64,000 bases of DNA from Parvibaculum sp045863935 (GTDB lineage: Bacteria > Pseudomonadota > Alphaproteobacteria > Parvibaculales > Parvibaculaceae), in NCBI RefSeq assembly GCF_045863935.1, contig NZ_BTVP01000015.1, positions 16,653 to 80,652 on the forward strand, given 5' to 3'. How positions within the stretch are numbered: the first letter of the stretch is position 1; the number at the start of each line of letters is the position of its first letter. Both the position numbers and the translations under genes were made by a program. The notes beneath the pieces are model-generated. The model saw only the letters and a list, made by a program, of their open reading frames with translations, made no database searches and was not told where the DNA came from. This document shows, one piece after another, positions 32,066 to 40,698 of this stretch.

Positions 32066-32797
32066 GTGAATCAAAATAAAGCCATTGTCGCTGCTGCGGC
32101 CGCCGTCGTTATCCTCGTGCTCGGCTATCTGGGCTACCTGTTCCTGGGGCCCAATGGCGGTGGCGTGGAGCAGGTCGCGGGCACGCCGGATACGGCCTTC
32201 GAAAAGGAACTCCTCGTTCCCGGCCCGCTCGGCGACATGACCAAGGGCGATCCGATGGCGCCGGTGACGGTCATCGAATATGCGTCGCTCACCTGCAGTC
32301 ACTGCGCGGATTTCGCGGCCAACACATTGCCGAAGCTCGAAGAAAGCTACATAGAGACGGGCAAGGTCTACTACATCCTCAGGGACTTCCCGTTCGACCC
32401 GATCGCGACGGCCGCCTACATGCTGTCGCATTGCGCGGGACCGGAGCGGTATTTCGGTTTCGTGGACGTGCTTTTCCGTCAGCAGGCCCAGTGGGCCTTC
32501 ACGCAGACGCCGATGGAAGACCTCAAGGCCATCGCGCGGCAGGGCGGCTTCTCGGAAGAGCGCTTCGACCAGTGCATGAAGGACGAGCGCATCTTCAACC
32601 ACGTCAGGGACGTGGCGACGCGCGGCGCGAAGTCCTTCGGGGTGCGCTCCACGCCGACCTTCTTCATCAATGGCGAGAAGGTCGAAGGCGCGCTGCCCTG
32701 GGCGGAATTCGAACCGCTGATCCAGAAGGCCCTTGAAGGCAAGGCGATCACGCCCGAAGCCGCATCCGGCGAAGCGACGCCCGCCGAACCGCAATAA
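32066..32797 (+). CDS. DsbA-family thiol:disulfide oxidoreductase
   Basis: A 243-aa periplasmic thioredoxin-fold protein with an N-terminal uncleaved or cleaved signal segment (AIVAAAAAVVILVLGYLGYLFLG). The active site is C77-S-H-C80 in EYASLTCSHCADFAANTLP, followed by YYILRDFPFDPIATAAYMLSHC and the cis-proline strand VRSTPTFFINGE. It resembles the DsbA-like proteins (thioredoxin_4 family) encoded before smc in many alphaproteobacteria. The likely role is disulfide formation or isomerisation in envelope proteins. The start is a GTG (32066) after AGGAA. smc begins 56 bases downstream. Confidence 0.9.
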   Translation: MNQNKAIVAAAAAVVILVLGYLGYLFLGPNGGGVEQVAGTPDTAFEKELLVPGPLGDMTKGDPMAPVTVIEYASLTCSHCADFAANTLPKLEESYIETGKVYYILRDFPFDPIATAAYMLSHCAGPERYFGFVDVLFRQQAQWAFTQTPMEDLKAIARQGGFSEERFDQCMKDERIFNHVRDVATRGAKSFGVRSTPTFFINGEKVEGALPWAEFEPLIQKALEGKAITPEAASGEATPAEPQ

Positions 32798-32853
32798 CCG
32801 CAAGCCTCTTTAACCAAGAGACCAAGCGCCACAGCAAGAGATCGAGACAGACA

Positions 32854-35800
32854 GTGCAGTTCAATCGCCTCCGGCTTTCCGGTTTCAAATCCTTCGTCGA
32901 CCCGACCGATCTCATCATCGAGCCGGGGCTGACGGGCGTCGTCGGGCCCAACGGCTGCGGCAAGTCGAACCTGCTCGAAGCGATGCGCTGGGTGATGGGC
33001 GAGAACTCGTTCAAGAACATGCGCGGCTCGGGCATGGAAGACGTGATCTTCGCAGGCACCGCCGGCCGGCCTGCGCGCAATCACGCGGAAGTCGTTCTCT
33101 ACATCGACAATGGCGACCGCTCGGCGCCTGCCGCCTATAACGACTGCGACACGATCGAAGTCTCGCGCAGGATCGAGCGCGAACAGGGCTCCACCTATCG
33201 CATCAACGGCCGCGAGGTGCGCGCGCGCGATGTGCAGCTTCTCTTCGCGGACGCCTCGACCGGCGCGCACTCGCCTGCCCTCGTGCGGCAAGGCCAGATT
33301 GCGCAGCTCATTTCCTCCAAGCCGATCAATCGCCGCCGCATTCTCGAAGAGGCGGCTGGTATCACCGGCCTCTACACACGCCGTCACGAGGCCGAACTCC
33401 GGCTCAAGGCAGCCGAAACGAACCTCACGCGTCTCGACGACGTCGTGGCCCAGGTCGAATCCCAGCTCGCCAGCCTCAAGCGCCAGGCGCGCCAGGCCGT
33501 GCGTTACCGCAATCTCTCGGGCCAGATCCGCGAGACGGAAGCGATCCTTCTTCACCTGCGCTGGACGCATGCGGTCGAGTCTCTCAGGCAGTCCGAAGAG
33601 CGGCTCGCCGCCACCGACATCCGCGTGACGGAACTCACACGCGAGGCCGCCGCCGCCACGACACTCGAAGCGGAAGCCGCGGACCGGCTGCCGCCGCTTC
33701 GCGAGAAGGAAGCGGAAGCCGCCGCACGGCTTCATCGCCTCACCGTCGAGCGCGAAAATCTCGATGCCGAGGAAGCGCGGGCGAAGGAGCAGGCCTCGCG
33801 TCTCACCGCCCGCCTCGAACAGATCGGGCAGGATCTCGGGCGCGAGCGTCATCTGATCGAGGATACGCGCGGCGCTATCGCGCGGCTCGATGAGGAATCT
33901 GAAGAGCTCAAGGGAGCCGAGGAAGGCCAGGCGGAAGCACAGTCCCGCGCGCAATCGCGTGTCGAGGAAACCCGCACGTCGCTCGATACGGCCGAGCAGG
34001 AACTCGACCATCTCAATCAGGAAATCGCGGCGCTCAGCGCGGAGCGGACGAGCCTCGTGCGCACCATCGAGGCAGGGCGCCAGCGGATCGAACGTCTGGA
34101 ACGTCAGCTCGCCGAAATCGCGCGTGAGCGCGACACGCTGTCGGATGCGGAAGAAAAGAAAGCGCAGATCGCGCTTCAGTCCGCCGAGCTCGATGAAGCC
34201 GCGTCACGCGTCGGCGAGGCAGAACGTGCCGCGCTCGAAGCCGAAGAAGCCAGGCGCAACGCGCAGGAGCGCGAGAAGACAGCGCGCGAACCGATGCAGG
34301 CAGCCGAGCGCGCGGCGGGCGACCTTGCAGCCGAGGCGAAGACACTGGCCGACATGCTTTCCGTCGGCGAAAGCGATCTCTGGCCGCCGGTGATCGACGC
34401 CATCGCCGTCGAGCATGGCTATGAGACCGCGCTCGGTGCGGCGCTTGGCGACGACCTCGGTGTCCCGGAAGATGCGGCGGCGCCGATTCATTGGGACGCT
34501 CTGCCACCCTTCGACGTGCCGCCCATACTCCCCGAGGGATCAACGCCGCTTTCCTATTTCGTGAAGGCGCCGGCATCGCTCGCCCGCCGCCTTTCGCAGA
34601 TCGGCATTGTGGTCTCCGGCGAAGACGGCAAGCGGCTTCAGGCCCTTCTCGCGCCCGGTCAGCGTCTCGTCACCAAAGAAGGCGCCCTCTGGCGCTGGGA
34701 CGGCTACACGGCAGCGGCGGATGCACCGACCGCATCCGCCCGCCGCCTCGAACAGCGCAATCGCCTTGCCGATCTCGAGGGCGAACTCGCCATCGCGCGG
34801 GCCGGCGCCGCCGAAGCGCGCGCGACGTTCGATGCGGCGCATGTCGCCGCCGAACAGGCGATGCTGGAAGAACAGGCGCGCCGCGCCGCGCTTCGCGAGG
34901 CGCAGGGCGAGCACAACCGTATCCGCGATGCCCTGCAGACCGCGGAACGCGCTGCCTCCGCGCAGCTTTCGCGCCTTGCCGCCCTCGCCGAAGCCGAAGA
35001 GCGGCTTTCCGGCGACAAGAGCGAAGCCGTGCGCGCGCTTGAGGAAGCAGAGCTCGCGCTCCAGAACCTGAAGCCCGATGAGGAGCCGCGCGCCCGCGCC
35101 GCCGAACTCCGCGACCGTGTAGCCGCACTCCGCCTCGAACTCTCGGAAGCCCGCGCCGAATATGAAGGCTTGCGGCGCGAAGCCGAGCAGCGTTCGCGCC
35201 GCCTTTCCGCCATCGGGCAGGAGCGCGAAGCCTGGCAGCTTCGCGCGACCAATGCCGAGCGGCAGATCGGCACGCTTGAGGAACGCAAGGGCGAGGCGGA
35301 AGCCGAATTGCAGACGCTCGAAGGCGTGCCCGCGGCTATCGAGGAAAAGCGCCGGGCGCTCCTCACCTACATCTCCGAGGCAGAAACCGCGCGTTCGCAG
35401 GCCGCCGACGAATTGGCGCAGGCCGAAAAGATACTCAGCGAAGCCGTGAAGCATTCGAAGGAAGTCCAGCACCAGCTCGGCGAAACGCGCGAAGAGCGCG
35501 CCCGCATCGACGGTCTCGTGGATGGTGCGCGCGAGCGCCGCGCCGAATCGGAAGAACGCATCCGCGAGGTGCTCGAATGCGAGCCGGAAGCGGCGCTGAA
35601 GCAGGCGAACCTCGAAGAGGGTGCCGAACTTCCCGACGTCGAGCAGATCGATGCGAAGCTCGAGCGCTTCAAGCGCGAGCGCGAAAGCCTTGGCGGCGTG
35701 AACCTGCGCGCGGAGGAAGAATCGCGCGAACTCACCGAGCAGCTCGAGACGATGACGAGCGAGCGCGAAGACCTCGTGAGCGCCATCGCGAAGCTGCGCC

Positions 35801-36315
35801 AGGGTATCGGCAGCCTCAACCGCGAAGGACGCGAGCGCATGCTCGAAGCCTTCGAGAAGGTGAACGCGAACTTCTCGCGCCTCTTCACCCATCTCTTCGG
35901 CGGCGGCGAGGCACATCTGAAGCTCACCGAATCGGACGACCCGCTGGAAGCCGGGCTCGAAATCATGGCCCGGCCGCCCGGCAAGCGCCTGCAGGTCATG
36001 TCGCTGCTTTCGGGTGGCGAACAGGCGCTCACCGCCATGTCGCTGATCTTCGCCGTGTTCCTCACCAACCCCTCGCCCATCTGCGTGCTGGACGAAGTGG
36101 ACGCGCCGCTCGACGACGCCAATGTGGAACGTTTCTGCGACCTGATGGAAGAGATGACGCGGACGACGGATACCCGCTTCCTCATCATCACCCATCACGC
36201 GCTCACCATGGCCCGCATGAACCGCCTCTTCGGCGTCACCATGCAGGAGCGCGGCGTGTCCACTCTTGTCTCGGTCGACCTCGACGTCGCCGAGGGGCTC
36301 CGCGAGGCCTCCTGA
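32854..36315 (+). CDS. smc: Chromosome segregation protein SMC
   Basis: SMC is the ATPase core of condensin that loads at the origin and organises the chromosome. The 1153-aa protein has Walker A GPNGCGKS at residues 31-38, long coiled coils, a hinge region at about 505-640, and a C-terminal head with the signature LLSGGEQALTAMSLIFA (about residue 1052) and Walker B PICVLDEVDAPLDDAN. Antisense open frames across this gene are shadows of its biased codons. The start is GTG 32854. Partner genes scpA/scpB are not in the window. A strong intrinsic terminator follows. Confidence 0.98.
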   Translation: MQFNRLRLSGFKSFVDPTDLIIEPGLTGVVGPNGCGKSNLLEAMRWVMGENSFKNMRGSGMEDVIFAGTAGRPARNHAEVVLYIDNGDRSAPAAYNDCDTIEVSRRIEREQGSTYRINGREVRARDVQLLFADASTGAHSPALVRQGQIAQLISSKPINRRRILEEAAGITGLYTRRHEAELRLKAAETNLTRLDDVVAQVESQLASLKRQARQAVRYRNLSGQIRETEAILLHLRWTHAVESLRQSEERLAATDIRVTELTREAAAATTLEAEAADRLPPLREKEAEAAARLHRLTVERENLDAEEARAKEQASRLTARLEQIGQDLGRERHLIEDTRGAIARLDEESEELKGAEEGQAEAQSRAQSRVEETRTSLDTAEQELDHLNQEIAALSAERTSLVRTIEAGRQRIERLERQLAEIARERDTLSDAEEKKAQIALQSAELDEAASRVGEAERAALEAEEARRNAQEREKTAREPMQAAERAAGDLAAEAKTLADMLSVGESDLWPPVIDAIAVEHGYETALGAALGDDLGVPEDAAAPIHWDALPPFDVPPILPEGSTPLSYFVKAPASLARRLSQIGIVVSGEDGKRLQALLAPGQRLVTKEGALWRWDGYTAAADAPTASARRLEQRNRLADLEGELAIARAGAAEARATFDAAHVAAEQAMLEEQARRAALREAQGEHNRIRDALQTAERAASAQLSRLAALAEAEERLSGDKSEAVRALEEAELALQNLKPDEEPRARAAELRDRVAALRLELSEARAEYEGLRREAEQRSRRLSAIGQEREAWQLRATNAERQIGTLEERKGEAEAELQTLEGVPAAIEEKRRALLTYISEAETARSQAADELAQAEKILSEAVKHSKEVQHQLGETREERARIDGLVDGARERRAESEERIREVLECEPEAALKQANLEEGAELPDVEQIDAKLERFKRERESLGGVNLRAEEESRELTEQLETMTSEREDLVSAIAKLRQGIGSLNREGRERMLEAFEKVNANFSRLFTHLFGGGEAHLKLTESDDPLEAGLEIMARPPGKRLQVMSLLSGGEQALTAMSLIFAVFLTNPSPICVLDEVDAPLDDANVERFCDLMEEMTRTTDTRFLIITHHALTMARMNRLFGVTMQERGVSTLVSVDLDVAEGLREAS

Positions 36316-36344
36316 CGGGGTCCGCCAGTGCCGTGACGCAACGG

Positions 36345-36372
36345 AAAGGCCCCCTCTCGAGGGGGCCTTTTT
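36345..36372 (+). terminator. Intrinsic terminator after smc
   Basis: AAAGGCCCCCT (36345-36355), loop CTCG, AGGGGGCCTTT (36360-36370) followed by TT: an 11-bp perfect stem with a T tract, 30 bases after the smc stop. Confidence 0.95.
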
Positions 36373-36482
36373 CGTGGCCGCTGGAGACTCGCTGCGCGCT
36401 CCTGGCGAGGCCGAATGCCGCAGGCGCGAAACCGGCCAAAAAACCTCTATACATCAATGACTTACGCCCTCCCCAGCGGTCC

Positions 36483-36511
36483 TTGACAGGTTATGACCCT
36501 GACAGTAGGGT
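36483..36511 (+). promoter_or_regulatory. Predicted sigma70-type promoter of the F0 ATP synthase operon
   Basis: TTGACA (36483-36488), 17-base spacer, TAGGGT (36506-36511). It lies about 60 bases before the atpI TTG start and after the smc terminator. The -35 is perfect; the -10 keeps the T-A-...-T frame only. Confidence 0.5.
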
Positions 36512-36572
36512 GCGCGCGGCTTCGATCCGGGGCGGGGCTCTGAAAGAGCATTTCTGACGGCGGAGCTTCGCT

Positions 36573-36995
36573 TTGAAACGAGACGAGGAAGCCGGCACTC
36601 CCACGGATGGCGACAAGGCCGCCCAGAAGAGAGAACTCGATCTCCTGGACCGGCGTATCGCGGCCGCGCGCGGCGCTCATCGCGGCGCGGAAGTGAAGGG
36701 AACGAGGCCGGCGCCGACGGGCAAACCCTCCGATATGGGGGTCGCCATGAGGCTCTCCTCGGAGCTCGTGGCCGGTGTTCTTCTGGGAGCCGGCATCGGC
36801 TGGTTCTTCGACTGGCTGTTCGGCACGCTGCCGATCTTCCTGGTGGTCTTCACCGGGCTTGGAACGGTGGCGGGCGTAAAGAATGTGCTTCGCGCGACGC
36901 AGGCAATGAATGCGACCGCGGCGGAGCCGAAAAAGGATCAATCCGGGCATTCGCCCGGCGACGTAACGGCCGGACCTCCATCCGGCAAAAGCTAA
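36573..36995 (+). CDS. atpI: F0F1 ATP synthase assembly protein AtpI
   Basis: A 140-aa small membrane protein: charged N-terminus (KRDEEAG...DLLDRRIAAARGAH), then two membrane helices in MRLSSELVAGVLLGAGIGWFFDWLFGTLPIFLVVFTGLGTVAGVKNVLRA, the AtpI/Gca1 signature. AtpI assists c-ring assembly and possibly Mg2+ supply. The start is TTG 36573 with GGCGGAG (36559-36565) seven bases upstream; an in-frame ATG only appears at the membrane domain. First gene of the atpI-B-E-F'-F operon. Confidence 0.9.
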   Translation: MKRDEEAGTPTDGDKAAQKRELDLLDRRIAAARGAHRGAEVKGTRPAPTGKPSDMGVAMRLSSELVAGVLLGAGIGWFFDWLFGTLPIFLVVFTGLGTVAGVKNVLRATQAMNATAAEPKKDQSGHSPGDVTAGPPSGKS

Positions 36996-37010
36996 GGCTG
37001 AGGCAAACCA

Positions 37011-37793
37011 GTGGCAACAGGCGCCGAACAATCCGGAGGCGGTTTTCCCGTCGATCCCCTGCACCAGTTCGTTGTGCAGCCCCTCATCCCCCTCAATATC
37101 GGCGGCCTCGACGCCTCCTTCACCAATGCCAGCCTCTGGATGGTGGTGACGGTTGCGGTCATCACCGTCTTCACGACGCTCGGTATGCGTTCGGGCGCCA
37201 TGGTGCCGGGGCGGATGCAGTCCGTGGTCGAGAGCTTCTACACCTTCATCGCCAACATGGTCCGCGACAATGCCGGCCATGATGCCATGCGCTTTTTCCC
37301 GTTCATCTTCTCGCTGTTCGCCTTCATCTTCTTTGCGAACATGATCGGGATGTTCCCCTATGCCTTCACCGTGACGAGCCACATCGTCGTCACCTTCGTT
37401 CTCGCCGGTGTCGTTTTCTTCGGCGTCACGCTGACGGGCTTCATCCTCCACGGTGCGAAGTTCCTGAAGGTTTTCGTTCCGAGCGGCGTGCCTGTGGCTC
37501 TGCTTCCTCTCGTGGTCGCGATCGAGATCATTTCGTATTTCTCGCGCCCCATCAGCCACTCCGTTCGTCTTTTCGCCAACATGCTGGCCGGCCACATCAT
37601 GCTGAAGGTCTTCGCGGGCTTCGTGCTCACCTTCATGACGATGGGCGCGATCGGCTGGGCGGGCATGATCCTGCCGCTCTTCATGATCGTCTGCCTCACG
37701 GCGCTCGAGTTTCTCGTCGCCGCGCTGCAGGCCTATGTCTTCACTATCCTGACCTGCATGTATCTTCACGACGCCCTGCATCCGGGCCACTGA
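37011..37793 (+). CDS. atpB: ATP synthase F0 subunit a
   Basis: Subunit a forms the proton half-channels beside the c-ring. The 260-aa protein contains several membrane helices (SLWMVVTVAVITVFTTLGM, FFPFIFSLFAFIFFANMIGMFPYAF, HIVVTFVLAGVVFFGVTLTGFILHG) and the essential arginine in ISHSVRLFANMLAGHIMLKVFAGF. The start is a GTG 37011 (MATGAEQSGGGFPVDPLHQF). Normal length for alphaproteobacteria. Confidence 0.98.
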   Translation: MATGAEQSGGGFPVDPLHQFVVQPLIPLNIGGLDASFTNASLWMVVTVAVITVFTTLGMRSGAMVPGRMQSVVESFYTFIANMVRDNAGHDAMRFFPFIFSLFAFIFFANMIGMFPYAFTVTSHIVVTFVLAGVVFFGVTLTGFILHGAKFLKVFVPSGVPVALLPLVVAIEIISYFSRPISHSVRLFANMLAGHIMLKVFAGFVLTFMTMGAIGWAGMILPLFMIVCLTALEFLVAALQAYVFTILTCMYLHDALHPGH

Positions 37794-37884
37794 TCCGGGT
37801 GAGGACGCCAAGTCCCCAAAGCTATGGTTGCGGCTCCGTGGCCGTTCCCACTCTCCAAAACGACCCCAAAAGGAGCATCTAACT

Positions 37885-38109
37885 ATGGAAGCAGAAGCAG
37901 CGAAGTTCATCGGCGCCGGTATTGCGTGCCTCGGCATGGGCGGCGCCGCCATCGGCGTGGGCCAGATTTTCGCGAACTACCTGGCGGGCGCGCTGCGCAA
38001 CCCGTCGGCGGCTGACGGCCAGTTCGCCCGTCTGATTTTCGGCTTCGCCGTGACGGAAGCGCTGGGCATCTTCTCGCTGCTCGTCGCGCTCATCCTGCTC
38101 TTCGTCTGA
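37885..38109 (+). CDS. atpE: ATP synthase F0 subunit c
   Basis: The proteolipid of the rotating c-ring, 74 aa with two helices. Helix 1 has the small-residue pattern KFIGAGIACLGMGGAAIGVGQIFANYLAGALRNP ending in the RNP loop that contacts the F1 gamma/epsilon stalk. Helix 2 carries the proton-binding glutamate in FGFAVTEALGIFSLLVALILLFV. The ATG at 37885 has AAAAGGAG 10 bases upstream, the best ribosome-binding site in the operon, in keeping with the high copy number needed. A very stable hairpin follows. Confidence 0.98.
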   Translation: MEAEAAKFIGAGIACLGMGGAAIGVGQIFANYLAGALRNPSAADGQFARLIFGFAVTEALGIFSLLVALILLFV

Positions 38110-38128
38110 TCCCTTTGCGGATCGGCCA

Positions 38129-38157
38129 GCCGGCTGCCTCGACAAGAGGCGGCCGGC
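38129..38157 (+). other. Stable intercistronic hairpin between atpE and atpF'
   Basis: GCCGGCTGCCTC (38129-38140), loop GACAA, GAGGCGGCCGGC (38146-38157): a 12-bp stem with a single G-U pair, 20 bases after the atpE stop and without a T run. It would protect the atpE message from 3' exonucleases or cause partial termination, raising subunit c relative to b and b'. Confidence 0.7.
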
Positions 38158-38188
38158 GGCAGGCCAACCCGTCTGACCGGAGACCTAC

Positions 38189-38752
38189 ATGATCGCCGAA
38201 GCCCTGGCTCAGGAACATGGTGACGAACTCATCGCCGAGACGCATGTCCCCGGTGAAGAGCATGCGGGAGGCTTTCCGCCTTTCGACTCCTCCACGTTCG
38301 AGTCCCAGATCGTCTGGCTGGTACTGAGCTTCCTCGCTCTGTACTTCCTGATGTCCCGCGTGGCCCTGCCGCGCATCGCCACGGTGCTTGAAGAGCGCCG
38401 CGACCGCATCGCGGACGATCTCGATCAGGCCGCCCAGTTCAAGCGGCAGACCGACGAGGCGATCGAGGCCTATGAAAAGGCGCTGACGGAAGCTCGCGCC
38501 AAGGCCCACGAAATCGCGCAGGAAACGCGCGACCGCCTGCACGAGGAAACCGAGCGGCAGCGTCTGGCCATCGAGGCCCGGCTCGCCGAGAAGATTTCGG
38601 AAGCCGAAAAGAAGATTGCAGCCACCAGGGATGCGGCGCTCGCCAATGTGCGCAGCGTGGCGGTGGACGTGGCAGACGCCATCGTCTCACAGCTCCTTGG
38701 CGAGACCGACCGCCCCGCGACGGAGCGTGCGGTCGACACCGAACTCAAGTAA
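38189..38752 (+). CDS. ATP synthase F0 subunit b' (AtpF2/AtpG type)
   Basis: One of two b-type stator subunits; 187 aa. A short N-terminal region rich in His/Glu is followed by a single membrane helix (SQIVWLVLSFLALYFLMSRVALPRIATVLEERRDRI), then a long coiled coil (DQAAQFKRQTDEAIEAYEKALTEARAKAHEIAQETR) that dimerises with subunit b and holds the F1 head. Paired b and b' are typical for alphaproteobacteria and photosynthetic bacteria. Confidence 0.95.
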   Translation: MIAEALAQEHGDELIAETHVPGEEHAGGFPPFDSSTFESQIVWLVLSFLALYFLMSRVALPRIATVLEERRDRIADDLDQAAQFKRQTDEAIEAYEKALTEARAKAHEIAQETRDRLHEETERQRLAIEARLAEKISEAEKKIAATRDAALANVRSVAVDVADAIVSQLLGETDRPATERAVDTELK

Positions 38753-38770
38753 GGCGAAGGACAAGCCCCC

Positions 38771-39256
38771 ATGTTCGCGACAGCCGAATTCTGGATTCTG
38801 GCCTGCCTCATCGCGTTCTTCGCGATCCTTGGCTATTTCAAGGTTCACCGCACCATCGCCGGCTCGCTCGACAAGCGCGCCGCCGACATTGCGGCTGAAC
38901 TCGACGAAGCCCGGCGGTTGCGCGAGGAAGCGCAGCAGCTCCTCGCCTCCTATCAGCGCAAGCAGCGCGAGGCGATGAAGGAAGCCGAAGACATCATCTC
39001 CCAGGCGAAGGCCGAGGCCGAGCAGCTTGCGAAGGAGACCCGCGCGAACATGGAAGCGCAGGTCGAACGCCGCACGAAGCTCGCCGAAGACAAGATCGCC
39101 CAGGCCGAGACCCAGGCCGTGAACGATGTCCGCTCCGCCGCCGCGGAAGTCGCCATCGGTGCCGCCCGCCGCGTCATCGCCGAGAAGGTCGATGCGGGCG
39201 CGGATGCGAAGCTGATCGAGAAGTCGATCGCCGACCTCGCCTCCAAGCTTCACTGA
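38771..39256 (+). CDS. atpF: ATP synthase F0 subunit b
   Basis: The second b-type stator subunit; 161 aa. It has an N-terminal membrane helix (AEFWILACLIAFFAILGYF), followed by KVHRTIAGSLDKRAADIAAELDEARRLREEAQQLLASYQRKQREAMKEAEDIISQAKAEAEQ, a continuous coiled coil. It starts 18 bases after the b' stop. The F1 genes (atpHAGDC) are not in the window, as is usual in alphaproteobacteria. An intrinsic terminator follows directly. Confidence 0.95.
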   Translation: MFATAEFWILACLIAFFAILGYFKVHRTIAGSLDKRAADIAAELDEARRLREEAQQLLASYQRKQREAMKEAEDIISQAKAEAEQLAKETRANMEAQVERRTKLAEDKIAQAETQAVNDVRSAAAEVAIGAARRVIAEKVDAGADAKLIEKSIADLASKLH

Positions 39257-39272
39257 CGATAAATCACTCAGG

Positions 39273-39307
39273 AAACCCCGCCCGGCTCCGGCCCGGCGGG
39301 GTTTTTG
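39273..39307 (+). terminator. Intrinsic terminator of the F0 operon
   Basis: AAACCCCGCC (39273-39282) pairs with GGCGGGGTTT (39295-39304), followed by TT and G; the loop can form an additional GG/CC pairing. It lies 17 bases after the atpF stop. Confidence 0.9.
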
Positions 39308-39362
39308 TTTGCCTTTTCGCGAGGCACTCCGGTTCAATGGGCGCGCAACCGGGGAGGCTTCC

Positions 39363-40145
39363 ATGCTCGACAGATACGAAGCGGCCACCTTCACCCATGA
39401 AGGCGTGACGAAACCCGTCTATGTGCGAGGCTCGGGGCCCGCCGTCATCGTGATCCACGAAATTCCGGGCATCACACCGGAGGTCGTCCGCTTCGCGGAC
39501 TGGGTGGTCGATGCCGGATTCCGGGTCTACATGCCGTTGCTGATTGGCAAGGCCGGACCGCCCCTCACCATCGGCTATGTCGCACGCTCCATCGGGAAGC
39601 TCTGTATCAGCCGCGAATTCCACATTCTCGCCTCGCACCGGTCGAGCCCGGTCACGACATGGCTCCGGGCGCTGGCCCGCCACGCGCATGAGGAAGCGGG
39701 CGGCAAGGGCGTCGGCGCGGTCGGCATGTGCTTCTCCGGCAATTTCGCCCTCTCCATGATGATGGAGCCCGCGCTGATGGCGCCCGTCCTTTCCCAGCCT
39801 TCCATGCCCTTTCCCTTGGGAGCCGAGCGGCGGGCCGCCCTTCACGTCTCGCCGGAGGAATTCCAGTGCGTGAAGGATCGCTGTGCGAAGGGCGACAAGG
39901 TGCTCGGACTCCGCTTCAAAGGCGACCGCATGTCGCCGCCGGAGAAATTCGAGACGCTTCGCCGGGAACTCGGCGACGCTTTCGAGGGGATCGAACTCGA
40001 CGACAAATATGCGAACCCCGCATCGCCCGCCCCAAGCCCGCACAGCGTGCTGACGGTCGACCTCATCGACCGCGACGGCGAACCCACCAAGGAAGCGGCG
40101 AAGCGCGTGATCTCCTTCTTTCAGGAGCGGCTTCTTGCGGCCTAG
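39363..40145 (+). CDS. Dienelactone hydrolase-like alpha/beta hydrolase
   Basis: A 260-aa alpha/beta hydrolase of the dienelactone hydrolase group. AVIVIHEIPGITPEVVRFADWVVDAGFRVYMPLLIG is the typical N-terminal strand/oxyanion region. The nucleophile elbow is a cysteine, G-M-C-F-S-G-N (about residue 120), as in true dienelactone hydrolases. A late aspartate (GLRFKGDR) and the histidine in SPHSVLTVDL may complete the triad. Substrate unknown. The ATG at 39363 has GGGGAGG upstream. Its TAG stop shares the palindromic CTAG with the stop of the convergent nucleotidyltransferase gene. Confidence 0.82.
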   Translation: MLDRYEAATFTHEGVTKPVYVRGSGPAVIVIHEIPGITPEVVRFADWVVDAGFRVYMPLLIGKAGPPLTIGYVARSIGKLCISREFHILASHRSSPVTTWLRALARHAHEEAGGKGVGAVGMCFSGNFALSMMMEPALMAPVLSQPSMPFPLGAERRAALHVSPEEFQCVKDRCAKGDKVLGLRFKGDRMSPPEKFETLRRELGDAFEGIELDDKYANPASPAPSPHSVLTVDLIDRDGEPTKEAAKRVISFFQERLLAA

Positions 40146-40697
40146 GGCGCGACGACCGTCAGCTCCGGCCATTTCTCCCGCCAGCGCGCGGCCTTCTCGG
40201 CATAGCGCTCAGCGCTGAAATTCGCCGCGCGGTTCGGGCGGATCGTCATGGTTTCGATGTCGGCAAAGCCGTGCGGTGCATAGACGCGCCCGTCCGGTGC
40301 GATGCCAACCATGCAGGCCGGGGCGAGGAAGCGGTCGATGCCCTCGCGGGGGGGAGCGGAGCGGCGGATAGGCGGTGCCGAACTTCTCTTCGTACCAGAG
40401 ATGAACGCGAGCCTGATTGCGCAACTCTACCTCCGCACCGATATCCTCAAAGAGCGCAGTGCAGCGGCGGTTCGCGCCATCCTCCGCCCCCCGGCTCGTG
40501 TCGGGATCGAAATAGAAGATGTCGTAGTCCTTGATGCCGTATCCCGGGGCGCGGCCCGTCAGCGCATTCCAGGCGGTCTGGAAGAGCGAGCCGGAGACGA
40601 GCCACGCATCGGCGGGGCCGAGCGACGGCACCCGCTTCAGGATTTCGCGGTTCACAGGATTTTCGAGCGCCAACTCGACGAACCGCGCCTCGTTCAT
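40142..40697 (-). pseudogene. Nucleotidyltransferase-family protein (PF06042-like), frameshifted at a run of seven G
   Basis: The first frame from ATG 40697 gives MNEARFVELALENPVNREILKRV, then WLVSGSLFQTAWNALTGRAPGYGIKDYDIFYFDPDTS, the family nucleotidyltransferase core, and ARVHLWYEEKFGTAYPPLRSP. At the seven-G run 40348-40354 (C7 on the coding strand) the frame is lost. Continuing one frame over gives EGIDRFLAPACMVGI, DGRVYAPHGFADIETMTIRPN and AEKAARWREKWPELTVVAP, ending in TAG at 40142: exactly the expected family C-terminus. One base less restores a 184-aa protein. This may be a sequencing error, a recent mutation or a slippage switch. The gene begins one base after the gcvPB stop. Confidence 0.85.
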
Positions 40698-40698
40698 G

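Noticed and set aside
34540..36198. Long minus-strand frame inside smc
   Set aside because: Mirror of coiled-coil codons; smc is complete in the other direction.
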